NCBI GenBank assembly: GCA_036872755.1
Contig: JAVHNS010000009.1
Location: 2,225,001 to 2,289,000 of the forward strand
Direction: 5' to 3'
Source: Orbilia blumenaviensis
Lineage: Eukaryota > Ascomycota > Orbiliomycetes > Orbiliales > Orbiliaceae
Length of the DNA: 64,000 nt
Shown here: piece after piece, positions 51,100-64,000 of the stretch
Layout: the number at the start of each line of letters is the position of its first letter
Numbering within the stretch: position 1 is the stretch's first letter
The notes under the pieces: model-generated
The model's input: only the letters and a program-made list of their open reading frames with translations
What the model was told of the DNA's origin: nothing
Database searches by the model: none
Position numbers and translations under genes: made by a program

Positions 51100-54000
51100 T
51101 TTTTAAATTAAATTATATTTTATTATTTTGTTATAATTTATGTTAAGTTGTTGATTTTAATAATTTGTAATATCATTTTATTGATATAATTTTTATATAA
51201 TTATTTGTTAATATTACTAAAATATAAAATTTTATTAATTAAAAAAATAAGGTATTTGAAAAAAATTAAAAAATAATTGAATAAATAATATTATAAATAT
51301 TTATTTAAATTGTATATTTGTAAAAATAAATATTTGTAAAAAAAATTTATAAATATAAAAATTAATTAAATAAAAAGATTATATTTTTATAAATCAAAAA
51401 TTTATAAAATATATTAATTTTTATTTTTTTTAAATTTTTTTTGTTTTTGTTTAAATGTAAAAATATTAGGTTGATAAAATAAATTTTTATTTTTAAAGTA
51501 ATTTTGTATAGTTTGTAATGAAATATTTTTTTTTGATTGTTAAAAATTATCTTTTGGTTTGTAAGAAATAATTTAATAAATAAAGTATTTATTATTATTG
51601 TTAAATTTGTTAAAAATTTTTTCAACTTTATATTTTGTGTAGTTATTATATTTAATTTCAATTTTGTTTGGGTTTTCTTTAAATTTTAAAAAAACTTTTT
51701 TTAAAACTAAAATATAAAATATTTTATATATTTATATTAGTTTAAATATATTAAATTCAAAATAATATTTTTTAAATTTTTTTTTAATTATATATAAACC
51801 AAATTTTTAAAAATCAAATTTTTTATTAAATTACTTAATTTTCAAATTTTGTGTAAGTAAATATATTTTATTTTTTTTTTTAAAATTTAAAACTTTTTTT
51901 ATTATTTATTATAATAATAATTTATTTTTTTTTATAAAAATTAAAAATTTTTCATAAAAATATTATAAATATTTTTTATTAATTTTATATATTTTTTAGT
52001 TTTAAAAACAATTTTTTTTGGTGTGAAAGGAGAAAAAATAATTTTAAATATTTATTTTTTTAATATTTTATACAAAATATACTTAATAATTGAATGTTGA
52101 AAAGTGTTATAAATAAATTTTATTATAAATAAAAAAAATATTTAATTATTTTAAGTATAATTAAAAAAGTTTTAAAAATAAATTTTAAAAATTTAAATAA
52201 ATTTTTTAAAAATTTTGTTTGTTTGAATATAATTTTTAATTATAATGTTTAATTTAATATTAATTTAATTTATAATTAATTATTAATATTTGTTTGTAAA
52301 AAAAAAATTATAATTAAAAATATGTTTTCATTAAATTCTATATTTAAAAAAAATATAATTATGATAGATTTATTATAATTTTTTAATTTTTTATTAATTA
52401 TCTTATGGGATAAAAATAATAATTTTTATTAATTTATTTGTGATAATTAATATTTTGTTATATAATTTGTTAGTAAAAAAATTTTGTATTAAAAATATTT
52501 TTTATATAAAATTATAAATAATAATTTTAAAAAATATATTTGGTATATTATATAATTGAAAAATTCTATAAAATTTATATTAATTAAATTTATTTTTGTA
52601 ATAAAAATCACAAGTTTTAATATATTTTTTAATCTACTTTTTTATTTAAAATTAGAAATAAATTTTTATAATAAACTTTTAAATATAATTAATTTTAAAA
52701 TAATTATAAATTAAATAATTATAATATAAAAAAATAAGTTTTTTTTAAAATTTTTTAATTAAAATATAAAATAAGTTTTGAAATATAATAATTTTATTGA
52801 TTAATTTAAAATAAAAAAATATATTTTTTTTTTTTAAAATTTATTATATAATAAAATTTTATTTATAAATTTTAAAAATTTTCTATCAAAAATTATTTTT
52901 GATATTATATTTTATTAAATTTAAAGATTTATTGATAAAAATTTAGTTTTTAATATTGTTATATTTAAAAATTATTTTTTTATTAAGTTTAATATTTTTA
53001 ATAAAATCTAATTTTTTATTTATTATATTTATAAAAACATTTTTTTTTTTTTTAAAATATATTATCTTTATGTTATATTTATTAAAAAATTTTTATTATT
53101 AAATTTACTATTTATTAAATTTTTTTATAATTAAAAAATAAGTAAAATTTTTATAATTAAATAAAATTATAAAAAATTTTTTATTTTAAAAATAAATATG
53201 TTATTTTTAATATGTTTTTATAATAATTATTAATTCTTTATTATAAATAATATATTATAATTATATAATATTAAATTTATAAAAAATATAAACAATAAAA
53301 TATTATTATTTATTTTTATAAAATTAAAATAAACAAATTTTTAATACTACTATAAAAACATCAATTTCAATTTTAATAAAAAATTTTGGGTTGTAAAATT
53401 TAAAAATAGGGGTAAAAATAAATAATTTTTTAAAAATTTCAAAAACTTAAATTTTCTTAAATATTATTTTAAATTTTAATTATTTTTTAATAAATTTAAA
53501 AAATACTACTAACATAAAATTATACTTCTAAATAAATTATCAATAATAATTATAAAATTTAAAAAATAATTATATTTTTTTAACATTTTTAAATAAAAAT
53601 TAATTTTAAATAATTTAAATTTTTTTAAAATTTATTTTAATTTTATTTAAAATAATTATAATTTTTAAAAATTTATATTTAATAATAATAAATTCTAATT
53701 TATCTAATATTATATATAAATTATAATCCCAAAAAAATTTCAATACTATATTAATATTTTTCTTATATTTTTCTAATATTTTATTAAAAATCAAAATATT
53801 ATTTAAATAAATAACACAAATAATATTTATGTACTCTTAAAACATATGATTTATAAAAATTTAAAATAAAACTAATACATTAATTAATTTAAATAATATA
53901 ATTAAATATTTAAATAAACCATAATAGTATTAAAAAATTATTTTTTATTTTTCTCCTAAATTTATTCTAATGTTATAATAAACATTAATAATATTTAATT

Positions 54001-56700
54001 TAATAAAATAATTTATATTTATTAAATAATTAAAAAATTTATTTATTAATAATAAAAATCCAATATTTTTAATTATAATATTATTTAAATTTTTATAATT
54101 AATATATATTCATAATTTTTTATTAGGTTTTAATATAAATAATATAAAATATTTTATAAATAAATTAGAAAATCAAATAAATCCATTATAAAAATTTTTA
54201 TTAATATATTTTTATAAAATTATAATTTTTTTTTTTATATATATATATATAAATAGAAATTTTAGTTAAATTCTTTTTTTTAAAAAAATATAATATATAA
54301 ATTAGTTAATTTTTAGTAGAAAGTTTTATTTATTTAAAAACTAAAAAATTAATTTATTATTTTTGAGAATTTAATTTAAAATCTTTTTTTTTTTTTTGTT
54401 AATTTCTTATATTTTAAAAAAAATATATTTTATAAAATAAGGTTTATTTTGAAAGTAATTATTAATTTTTTTTTATAATATATATTAAATAAATTAATAA
54501 TAAATTTTTTTTAAAAATTAATTATTTAATTAAATTTTAAAATAAATTTTTTTATAATTATATTTTAAAAATTTAAAATAACAAATTTTTTAATTAATAT
54601 TTAAATTATATTTTTCCAATTAAAAAAATTTAAAAACTAATTTATAAAAAATTTTTAAAATATTTATTATAATTATTTTTAAATATTTATTTATAAAAAA
54701 AATAAAAATAATTTTATAAATAATTATTTTAAAAGGATTATTATTAAAAATAATAACATATATTTTTTAAAATTTCTAAATATAAGATAAATTAAATTAT
54801 TTAATAATTTCAAAATAAATAAATAAATTTTCTATTTTATAATTTAATAGAAATATATTGAAATTTCTATTAATATTAATTGGTAGAAAGAAATGGTTTT
54901 TGGTTGATTATAAGGAAAATTATTTAAATAATTCATTTTTAATAATATATAATTTAAATTTTTTAGGTAATATCAAATTTTAAAGTTTTTTTAATTTTTT
55001 TTTTTTATGTTTATTTTTTTATAAATATTAGTAAATTTAATTTTATTAATATAAAAGAATTTATTAAATTTTGGTTTAAAATGATTTTATTTAAAATTAA
55101 TAATTTTAAATTAATAGTAAAATAAAATAAGGTTATCTTATTTATAATTAAAATAATTATTCTAAAAATAATATCTAAAATTAAACTAAATATTAAAGAT
55201 AAAATTTTAATAATATATATATTACTATCTCATATTTCAAATATTTAATTTAATTTTTAAAATATAAAAATTTTTAATAAAAATAATATATTTTTAAATA
55301 TAATTAATATAAAAATTATATTTTTTATAAAATAAATAAACAACTAATTTTTTATAAAATTAATATTAATAATTTTTCTTCTTAATTAAATTATATTTGA
55401 TAATATATTTAATATTAATTATATAATAATATTTATTTTTTTTATAATATTTTATAATTTTTTTTTTATAGTTAATATTAAATTAAGTGATATAAATATT
55501 TTAATAAATTAAGAATTAAATGATGGTTTAAAAAAAATATTAATAAAAATATTTTTTATAATTAAAAAAAATATTAAAATTGTAAAAAATAAATTAAATA
55601 AAATTAAAATATTTAATATATAAATTTTATTTATTATAATAAAAATTGTAAAGATAAAAAATATAATTATAAAATTTTATATTTAAAAATTAATTTTTAT
55701 ATAAATAATAATTAAAAATAATTTTTTAATATTTTAAAATAATATATTTAATTTTATTAATTTGTTTATAAATAATAAAAAAATTAATGTTTTTAATTCT
55801 TTTATAATAAATTTTTTAATTTTTTATAAAATCAATTTTATAAAAATTATTATTAATATAAAAAAAAACATCTTAATATTTTTTAAAAAAGGATTATTTT
55901 TAGTTTTTAACATATTTATATCTAATATATTCAATAATAAAAATAATATAATAATTTAAATATTTAAAATCCAATTGATTTTAAATTATACAATTATAAT
56001 TATTATATTAATTATAAATTTTTTATTAATAATTTATATATTAAATTTATTTTTTTTTAAATTTTATAAAAATTATATTATTAATATAAATTTTAAAAAT
56101 AAAAATTTTATTATTATTTTAATTTTTATAAAATATAATTAAAAAATTAGAAAAAATTTTTTTATAAATTTTTTTTTTATTATTTAAGTATTTTATAAAA
56201 AAATTTTTTTATTTATAAAAAATTTAATTATAAATAAATAATAAATTTATTTTAATAAAAAAATTTTTTACTATATTAATAAATTATAAATAAATTTTAG
56301 GATTTTATAATATAAAATTAATATAAATTAAATAAATATAATAAATTTTTTTAAATATATATTTTTGGAAAAATTTTTTATTAAAATATTTTTTATAATT
56401 TAAATAAATTTTAAATATTAAATTATTTTAAAACCAATAATATTTTTAAAGAGTTGGGTTATAAATGATTAAAATAACTTTAAATTTAATCTTTTTTTTT
56501 TAAATAATAAATTTGGGGGTATTTATAAATTAATTAAAAATAATTAAACAATTTAAAATTTATTTAAAAATTTATTACTAAAATTATTTAATTTTTTAAA
56601 AAATAAATTAATATATTATTTAAATTTTTTTTATAACAAATAATGGTGGAAAATTAATATTTATAAATTTAATATTTTTATATTATTGAAATATGTTATT
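51100..56700 (-). pseudogene. Gypsy Pol relic (protease-reverse transcriptase-RNase H-integrase region)
   Basis: The reverse transcriptase active site is readable on the minus strand at about 53720-53825: VIYLNNILIF, the decayed form of the Gypsy YLDDILIF box in which both catalytic Asp codons changed GAT to AAT. It is followed by the family's spaced E-K-Y..N-I..VL..F pattern. This order identifies a Ty3/Gypsy rather than a Copia element. RNase H and integrase should follow toward lower coordinates (about 51100-53600), but their motifs were not individually recognised. A 99-codon stop-free stretch at 51362-51661 in this strand may be the Pol C-terminus. Ends are approximate. Confidence 0.7.
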
Positions 56701-57735
56701 TTATTATAATTTTTTATAATTTTTAATAATATATTTTGATTTATTACAATTATAATAAATAAAATTATTAGATTTTAATTTTTTAAACTCCTTATTATAC
56801 AAATAATTATATCAAATTATATTAAAATTCATAAAAATTAATTTAAAAATTTTATTTAAAATAAAATTTTTATTTTTATTTTTATATTAATTTTTGTTTT
56901 TTTTATTATTTTAATTTTAAAATATTTTTTTTTTATTTTTATTTTTTTTAAAACCATAATCATGAAAATTTTTTTTTTTTTAATTATATTTATTATATTA
57001 ATAAATATCATCAATCTCAATAATTATTTTTTATATTTTTATTTATTTTAAAAATTTTTTAAATTATTGTTTTTTAAAAAAAATTTAAATTTTTAATTTT
57101 AATTTTAATCTTTTTCAAACTCAGTAAATAATATTAAATTCATCTTATTTAATAAAAAAAACAATTTAATTAAACTTATAAAAATATCTACAAACTAAAT
57201 TAATTTATTTAAATCCTTTAAAATTTTTACAAATTTTATTAATTTTATCATCTTCTCCACATTATTATTTAAAAAACATAATAAATTTTTTAAAATTCAT
57301 CATAATCTTAAAAATATAAACATCAAAAACAATCCCATTTTTAATATAATAATTATTATAATTAATAAATACTTAAAAAATCAAATTTTTTAAATATATT
57401 TTTACAAAAATAACCTTAAGTTTATTATTTAGAAATTTATTATTTTATATTTTAAAATAAATTAAAAATTAATAAAAAAAATAATCAATTTTTTTAAATT
57501 TACCAAAATATTTTATTAAATTTTTAATTTTAAATATTTTATTAATATTAATTTTAATTTTTTCCTTATCATAATTTATTTTAAAAATTTTATATTCCAA
57601 TTATTTCTATAAAAATATTTCTTTCTTATTTGTGACAACTTACTTATATTTTACTTTTAAAATAGTTATTTTTATTATAAAATTTTTTACAATTAATAAA
57701 ATTTGTCTATTTAAAAATTTTTTTATACTAGTCAT
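56700..57735 (-). pseudogene. Gypsy Gag relic
   Basis: The start codon is at 57735 (MTSIKKFLNR...; the same start occurs in the other copy at 60882 as MVSVRKFLNK). One frame runs to the nucleic-acid-binding zinc knuckle at about 56711-56757, now YNCNKSKYIIKNY; the ancestral C-x2-C-x4-H-x4-C spacing is kept, with Cys and His codons turned to Tyr by transition. A CGEDDKINK segment matches the FGDxDE-type region of fungal Gag capsid proteins. Broken by many RIP stops. Confidence 0.75.
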
Positions 57736-58108
57736 TATATTAAATAAATCTAATATTATATTAAATAATTATTTATGTTTTTAAAAATGATTTAATGTTG
57801 ATTATATTTTAATTATAATATTAATATATTTAATGTTTTTGTATTATTTAAACAAATTATTAATTTATATTAATTTTAAATTTTTATTATTAATAATTAA
57901 TTTTAAAGAAAGTAATTTAATTTATTTTATAAATAATTTTTTTATTTATATTTGTTAATTTTAAGTTATAATTAATAAATATATTATTTTATTAAAAAAA
58001 TTATTTTTTATTTTATAAGTAATGTTATAAAAATTATAATATTCAATATCACTACTATTACTTAATATATGATTTTTGTTTTATTATTAAAAATTGAATT
58101 GATTAAAG

Positions 58109-58675
58109 TGTTATATTTATTTTAAATATTTCTTAAATAAGAAATTTCTAAAACAATTTAATATTTTTTAATTAATCATATTTTTAATTTAAAATATTCA
58201 AATTATTTTTTTAAAGTAAGTTAAATTAAATATAAAAATATTAAATAATATAATTTTTAATAAAAATATATTAAATTTAATAAATAAAAATAGTAAATAA
58301 AATATATTAAATATTAATAAATTAATTAATAAAATTTAAAAAAAAATTTTGAAATTATTATTATTTAAAAATTCTTATATATATAAACATCATTTATATA
58401 AATATAAATTATTTATAAATTTTAAACATTATATATTTAAATAAACATTATATATACATAATATACTAAACTATACATAACATTTTATACATAATTTATT
58501 CTAAAAATATATTATTAATATAATATATTTATAAATAATCTAGTTTTAATTTAATTTATTTCTAAATTTATAATCTAAATATTTATATTATAAATTTAAT
58601 TTATAAATTGAATTTAAAATTAAACAAACTCATATTTAACATACCAAAACATACCTAATCTAATTAACCATAACA
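58109..58675 (-). repeat. 5' LTR of the Gypsy element
   Basis: 567 bp, ending CATAACA on the plus strand, so the element begins TGTTATGGTTAATTAG. Next to it (58108 leftward) a primer-binding site is expected, but the sequence is too mutated to name the tRNA. Confidence 0.92.
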
Positions 58676-58680
58676 TTAAT

Positions 58681-59390
58681 ATTAATCAAATTTAAAAAAT
58701 ATTATGAATTTTTATATTTAATAAAAAAAAAGTTTTGTAAAAAATTAAATATAAAATATTTTAATTAATTTATTATAAAATATTATAAAATTTTAAAAAC
58801 AATTAAAAAATATAAATATAAATAAAATTAAATTTTTTTAAAATTTTTTTATTAATTATTTAATTTTATATTAATTAAAAATGAAAAATAAAAATTTATA
58901 TATAAATTTTAAAAATATTAATATTTTATTTAATTTATTATAATTTTGTTTTAAATTTTGTAAATATAAAATTTTAATTATTTTTAAATTAATTATAAAT
59001 TTTTTTTTTTTTTTTTAATATTATTTTTATTTTTAAATGCTATTTAATATTATTTTTAAATTATAATTTTGTTGTGGTTTTTTCGCTTAATTTTCTAAAA
59101 ACAAAAATTGTCCCCACACTTAAAATAAAATAAAATAAAAATAATTAAATAATTAATAATTAAATAATTGAATTATTAAAAAAAATTAAAAAATAATAAT
59201 TAAAAAAAATAAAAATTAAAAAAAAATTAAAAAAAAAATTAAAAAAATTAATTAAAAAATAATAGATTTAAATACTATTTTAACTTTTTATATAATAATC
59301 TCATATAAAAAATAACTTTAAAATTTTTTTTTTTTTTTAAAAAAATTTTATTATAATTTTTTCACTTAATTTACTTAAAACAAACAATAC
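58681..59390. other. A/T-rich flank, no gene seen
   Basis: Right flank of the retrotransposon. Holds the inverted-repeat partner at 59067-59093 and a decayed direct copy of it at about 59349-59375. A short GC-bearing stretch (AAAATTGTCCCCACACTT) follows the first. Confidence 0.5.
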
Positions 59391-59549
59391 TACAAATTAT
59401 TCATTACAAAAACCAAACACTAATTTTAACCTTCACCATATAAACAAATTATAATTTTAGCAAAAAAACCAGCACTAATTCCAATACTAATTCCATTACT
59501 AAATTAGGTAAAATAAACAAACCCCAAATTTACTAAATCACAAACCCTA
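59391..59549 (+). mobile_element. Short TACGGG...AACCCTA element, 159 bp, partly RIP-mutated
   Basis: Same length and ends as 32456-32614. All differences are transitions (TACAAATTATTCATTAC for TACGGGTTATTCGTTGC), with C retained and G lost on the plus strand. Confidence 0.75.
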
Positions 59550-59942
59550 ATTAATTAATTAATTAATAATTAAATAAATATATTATAGAAAAAATTAAAA
59601 AAAATATAATTAAATTAAATAAAAAATAATAAAAATTATAAAATAATAATAATAATAACTTAATTAATAAATAAATAAAATAAATGTAATTTTAATTTTG
59701 TATATACAAATCACATACAAAAAATAATTTTAAAAAAAAAAAAAATTTTGAAAAGAAAAAAAAATTAAAAAAAAAAAATTAAAAAAAAAAAATTAAAAAA
59801 AAAATTAAAAAAAAATATAATAAAAATAATTAAAAAATATAATAAAAATAATTAAAAAATTAAATAAAAATAATTAAAAAATTAGATAAAAATATTTAAA
59901 AAATTATTTAAAAAATTAATTAATAAATTAATTTAATAATAA
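59550..59942. other. A/T-rich DNA homologous to 48668-48998
   Basis: Continues the similarity that starts at the short element; ends in a few AAT triplets just before the LTR at 59943. Confidence 0.6.
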
Positions 59943-60936
59943 TATTATGGTTAGCCATATTAAATATATTTTAATATATTAAATATAAATTTATTTAATT
60001 TTAAATTTAATTTACAAATCAAATTTATAATATAAATATTTAGATTATAAATTTAAAAATAAATTAAATTAAAACTAAATTATTTATAAATATATTATAT
60101 TAATAATATATTTTTAAAATAAATTATATATAAAATGTTATATATAATTTAACATATTATATGTATATAATATTTTTAAAATATATAATATTTAAATTTA
60201 TAAATAATTTATATTTATATGAATAATGTTTATATATATAAAAATTTTTAAATAATAATAATTTTAAAATTTTTTTTTAAAATTTTATTAATTAATTTAT
60301 TTATATTTAATATATTTTATTTATTATTTTTATTTATTAAATCTAGTATTTTCTTATTAAAAGTTATATTATTTAATATTTTTATATTTAATTTAATTTA
60401 TTTTAAAAAAATAATTTAAATATTTTAAATTAAAAATATAATTAATTAAAAAATATTAAATTATTTTAAAAATTTTTTATTTGGAAAATATTTAGAATAA
60501 ATGTAATATTTTAATTAATTTAATTTTTAATAATAAAATAAAAATTATATATTAAATAATAATAATAATATTAAATATTATAATTTTTATAATGTTATTT
60601 ATAGAATAGAAAATAATTTTTTTAATAAAATAATATATTTATTAGTTGTAATTTAAAATTAATAAATATAAATAAAAGAATTATTTATAAAATAAATTAA
60701 ATTATTTTTTTTAAAATTAATTATTAATAATAAAAATTTAAAATTAATATAAATTAATATTTTATTTAAATAATATAGAAATATTAAATATATTAATATT
60801 ATAATTAAGATATAATTAATATTAGATTATTTTTAAAGATATAAATAATTATTTAATATAATATTAGATTTATTTAATATAATGGTTAGTGTAAGAAAAT
60901 TTTTAAATAAATAAATTTTATTAATTATAGAAAATT
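59943..60936 (+). mobile_element. Gypsy retrotransposon, 5' fragment in opposite orientation
   Basis: An LTR of 566 bp (59943-60508, decayed TGTTATGG...GTGTAACA ends) is followed by 428 bp matching the reverse complement of 57680-58108, including the leader and Gag start codon at 60882. The fragment is cut at 60937 by a helicase-element start. Same family as the complete element at 49468-58675, in the reverse direction. Confidence 0.87.
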
Positions 60937-62024
60937 TATAGGTTATTTATTATAAGAATTAAGCACTAATTTTAATTTTTATTATATAAATAAATTATAA
61001 TCTTAGCAAAAAAATCAGTATTAATTTTAATATTAGTTTTATTATTAAATTAAGTAAAATAAATGAAAAATTTTTAAAATTATAAATAGAAATTTAAACA
61101 AAATGAAATTAGGTATTAATTTTATTATTTAAATAAAAAATTTGAAAAATTTTATAAAAAAAATAATTTTAATATTTAATTATTTAAATATTCCTAATAA
61201 AAATCATATTTTTAACAAAAATCATATTTTTAATTAAATAAAATATATTATATTGTAATTTATATTTATAATAATAATTTTAATTTTTTAATTATTATTA
61301 ATAATTAATAAATTTTTTTATATTTTACAATAAAAAATTTTATTTTGTAAAAAATATTAATATATTTATATAATTATTAATATAATTAAATATTATTATT
61401 ATAATTATAAATTAATAATAAATTAAATAAATTAATAATAATTAAAAGAAATATTATAAAATATAAATTTTTTTAATATATTTAAATTATTTAAATTATT
61501 TAATTAAAAAATAATATTTTTTTTTTAATTATAATTTAAAATTAATATTGAATATATTTATAAAAATAAAAAATATTAATATAAAAAATATAATTATAAA
61601 TAAATTAAATTTTATTTATATTATTTTTATAATGAAAAGTAAATTATAAGTTAATTTTATATTATTTAAAATTATTTTAATTTATATTAAGTTTAAATAA
61701 TTTATATATAAAATATTTTTTTAATTTAATAATAAATTAATTAAATTATAATTATTAATTAAATAATTAATTTAAATAATTTAATAATTATTATTTCTAA
61801 TCAACTTTTATAAAAATAATTAAATATAATTATTAAATTATTTATTACTAATCATATTGAATGTTAATAGTTAATAATTTATAATTCTTTCATATAAAAT
61901 ATTAATTTTTAAAATAATAAAATTAATTATTTTATATATATAATTAATTTAAATTAATTAAAAATAATTATTATTTTATAAATTTTTAATTTTAAATATA
62001 ATTTTAATAAAAATAAATTAATAC
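60937..62024 (+). mobile_element. Helicase element, left-end fragment (1.09 kb)
   Basis: Decayed TACGGGTTATTCG start, then collinear with 32613-33690. Cut at 62025 by another copy of the same start. Confidence 0.85.
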
Positions 62025-64000
62025 TACAAATTATTCATTATAAAAATCAAATATTAATTCCAACCTTTATTATATAAATAAGTTATAATTTTAACAAAAA
62101 AATCAACACTAATTCCAATATTAATTTTATTACTAAATTAAATAAAATAAATAAAAAATTTTCAAAATCATAAACAAAAATTTAAATAAAATAAAATTAA
62201 GTATTAATTTCATTATTTAAATAAAAAATTTAAAAAATTTTATAAAAAAAATAATCTTAATATTTAATTATTTAAATATTTTTAATAAAAATTATATTTT
62301 TAATAAAAATTATATTTTTAATTAAATAAAATATATTATATTATAATTTATATTTATAATAACAACTTTAACTTTTTAATTATTATTAATAATTAACAAA
62401 TTTTTTTATATTTTATAATAAAAAATTTTATTTTATAAAAAATATTAATATGTTTATATAACTATTAATATAATTAAATATTATTACTATAATCATAAAT
62501 TAACAATAAATTAAATAAATTAATAATAATTAAAAAAAATATTATAAAATATAAATTTTTTTAATATATTTAAATTACCCAAATCATTTAATTAAAAAAT
62601 AGTATTTTTTTTTTAATTATGGTTTAAAATTAGTATTGAATATATTTATAAAAATAAAAAATGTTAATATAAAGGATATAATTATAAATAAATTAAATTT
62701 TATTTATATTACTTTTATGGTGAAAAGTAAATTATAAATTAATTTTATATTATTTAAAATTATTTTGATTTATATTAAATTTAAATGGTTTGTGTGTAAA
62801 ATATTTTTTTGATTTAATGGTAAATTAATTAAATTATAATTATTAATTAAATAATTGGTTTAAATAATTTAATGGTTGTTGCTTTTAATTAATTTTTATA
62901 AAAATAATTAAATATAGTTATTAAATTATTTATTGTTAACTATATTAAACATCAATAGTTAATAATTTGTGATTTTTTTGTATAAAATATTAGTTTTTGG
63001 GATAATAAAACTGGTTATTTTATATACACAATTGGTTTAAATCAATTAAAAATAATTGTTATTTTATAAATTTTTAATCTTAAACATAATTTTAATAAAA
63101 ATAAATTAATATTATTTCAATTTTATAATTTAAATTATATATGTATGAAAATAATTAAATAATTAATTGTATATAATAAATTTATATAGTAGAAATATTA
63201 AGTTTTTAATAATTATATTTTTTATTTATTAATTAGTATTGAAATAGGTATGTTAAGTTTGAAATTATTTTGGTATATTTAAATTAAATTTATTAAAAAA
63301 TATTTTAATATTTAGATTTAATTTTTATATTATATTTACTAAACTAAAAATGGTTTTTTATTTAAAAATTATATTAAATTACTATTTATTTTAACTGCTG
63401 ATCAAATTTTGTGGATTAATAATTTAATTAAAAAATTGAATTATTGATTATATAAAAATAAATTTAATAATTTTGAATAATTTTTGTGAAATTTAATTAA
63501 AATTGTAATTTTTATATATAATAATATAATAATTAAAATATATTTTATTATGATTATAATTTTTATTAAAGAAAAATACAAATTCAATTTTTTAAAACAT
63601 ATACTACTTTTTTTTAATATATTTAAAAATTTTAAATTTTGTAATTTAATTATAATATTTAGTAAAATTTTAATTTTTTTTAATAAAATAATTTATTGTT
63701 GTTAATTAATAGTTATTGGTTATTTTTAATTAATTTATTTTAATAATAAAACAGTATTAAAAAAATTAAAAAAATTTTAAAAAAATTATATGTAAAATTA
63801 TATTAGAATATTATTGGATAAATTGTAAAATTAATAAATTTTAATTATATATATTAATAAAAATAAATTTTTTATATTAATTATATATTAGATAAATAAT
63901 AATATAATTGTGTATTAAAATATAAAATTGGATATTAATAAATTGGAAAATTTTATTAAATTTTTAATTGAAAAAATAATTAAAGTTTAAAATTAATTGG
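62025..64000 (+). mobile_element. Helicase element, left part, continuing past the window
   Basis: Starts TACAAATTATTCATTATA and is collinear with 32613 to about 34587, so it reaches the first coding-like part of the helicase relic. RIP-mutated. The remainder lies outside the window. Confidence 0.85.

Larger units (their letters stand above)
49468..58675 (-). mobile_element. Complete Ty3/Gypsy LTR retrotransposon (RIP-mutated)
   Basis: 9208 bp bounded by two 567-bp LTRs, with the 5-bp target duplication TTAAT at 49463-49467 and 58676-58680. Orientation is minus: Gag at the right, reverse transcriptase in the middle. The internal domain has a 373-bp leader, Gag from 57735, then Pol. All frames are full of stops of RIP type. 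It is inserted into the A/T-rich flank and cannot move by its own proteins. Two further fragments of the family lie at 31233 and 59943. Confidence 0.92.

Noticed and set aside
55762..55959. 65-codon forward open frame of I, N, K and F
   Set aside because: Antisense to the Gypsy Pol relic; the composition is what random A/T-rich DNA gives.

Overview
The window is nuclear DNA from a filamentous ascomycete (Pezizomycotina), seen at the edge of its ribosomal DNA array. Three things point to this: eukaryotic 18S/5.8S/28S genes on the minus strand with a fungal ITS layout; group I introns in 18S (near position 1512) and 28S (near position 2449), as found in many lichen-forming and other ascomycetes; and extreme conversion of C:G to T:A leaving TpA-rich, stop-filled relics, the signature of repeat-induced point mutation (RIP). 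No intact protein-coding gene is present. The species cannot be named from sequence alone.

Positions 1-31232 hold tandem rDNA read right to left. The left edge is the intact 5' end of one 18S gene (1-127), its 5' external spacer and an intergenic spacer with about 60-bp palindromic repeats. The next 28S gene starts intact (from about 2810), but at about 3110 the sequence turns abruptly into RIP-mutated DNA. From there three complete decayed transcription units follow (18S 5' ends at 9384, 18695 and 28005; periods 9257, 9311 and 9310 bp), and a fourth 28S is cut at 31232 by an LTR retrotransposon end. The likely reading is that a functional array lies to the left and its retired edge is shown here.

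Positions 31233-48700 are a repeat graveyard of subtelomeric type: a truncated Ty3/Gypsy copy, a family of elements beginning TACGGGTTATTCG whose longest copy (from 32613) carries a RIP-killed RecQ-like helicase of the telomere-linked type, several satellites (78-, 55-, 250-, 12- and about 86-bp units), a small GC-normal island with fold-back structures (46030-46350), and a cluster of GCATGC/CACGTG motifs. Further copies of the helicase element start, always in the + orientation, are stacked at 47097, 60937 and 62025; short 159-bp relatives lie at 32456, 48442 and 59391.

Positions 49468-58675 are one complete Ty3/Gypsy retrotransposon on the minus strand (two 567-bp LTRs, TTAAT target duplication, Gag zinc knuckle, reverse transcriptase YLDD box decayed to YLNN). 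A 5' fragment of the same family lies in the opposite orientation at 59943-60936. RIP patches are strongly strand-biased, and the same rDNA position can carry opposite bias in sister units.
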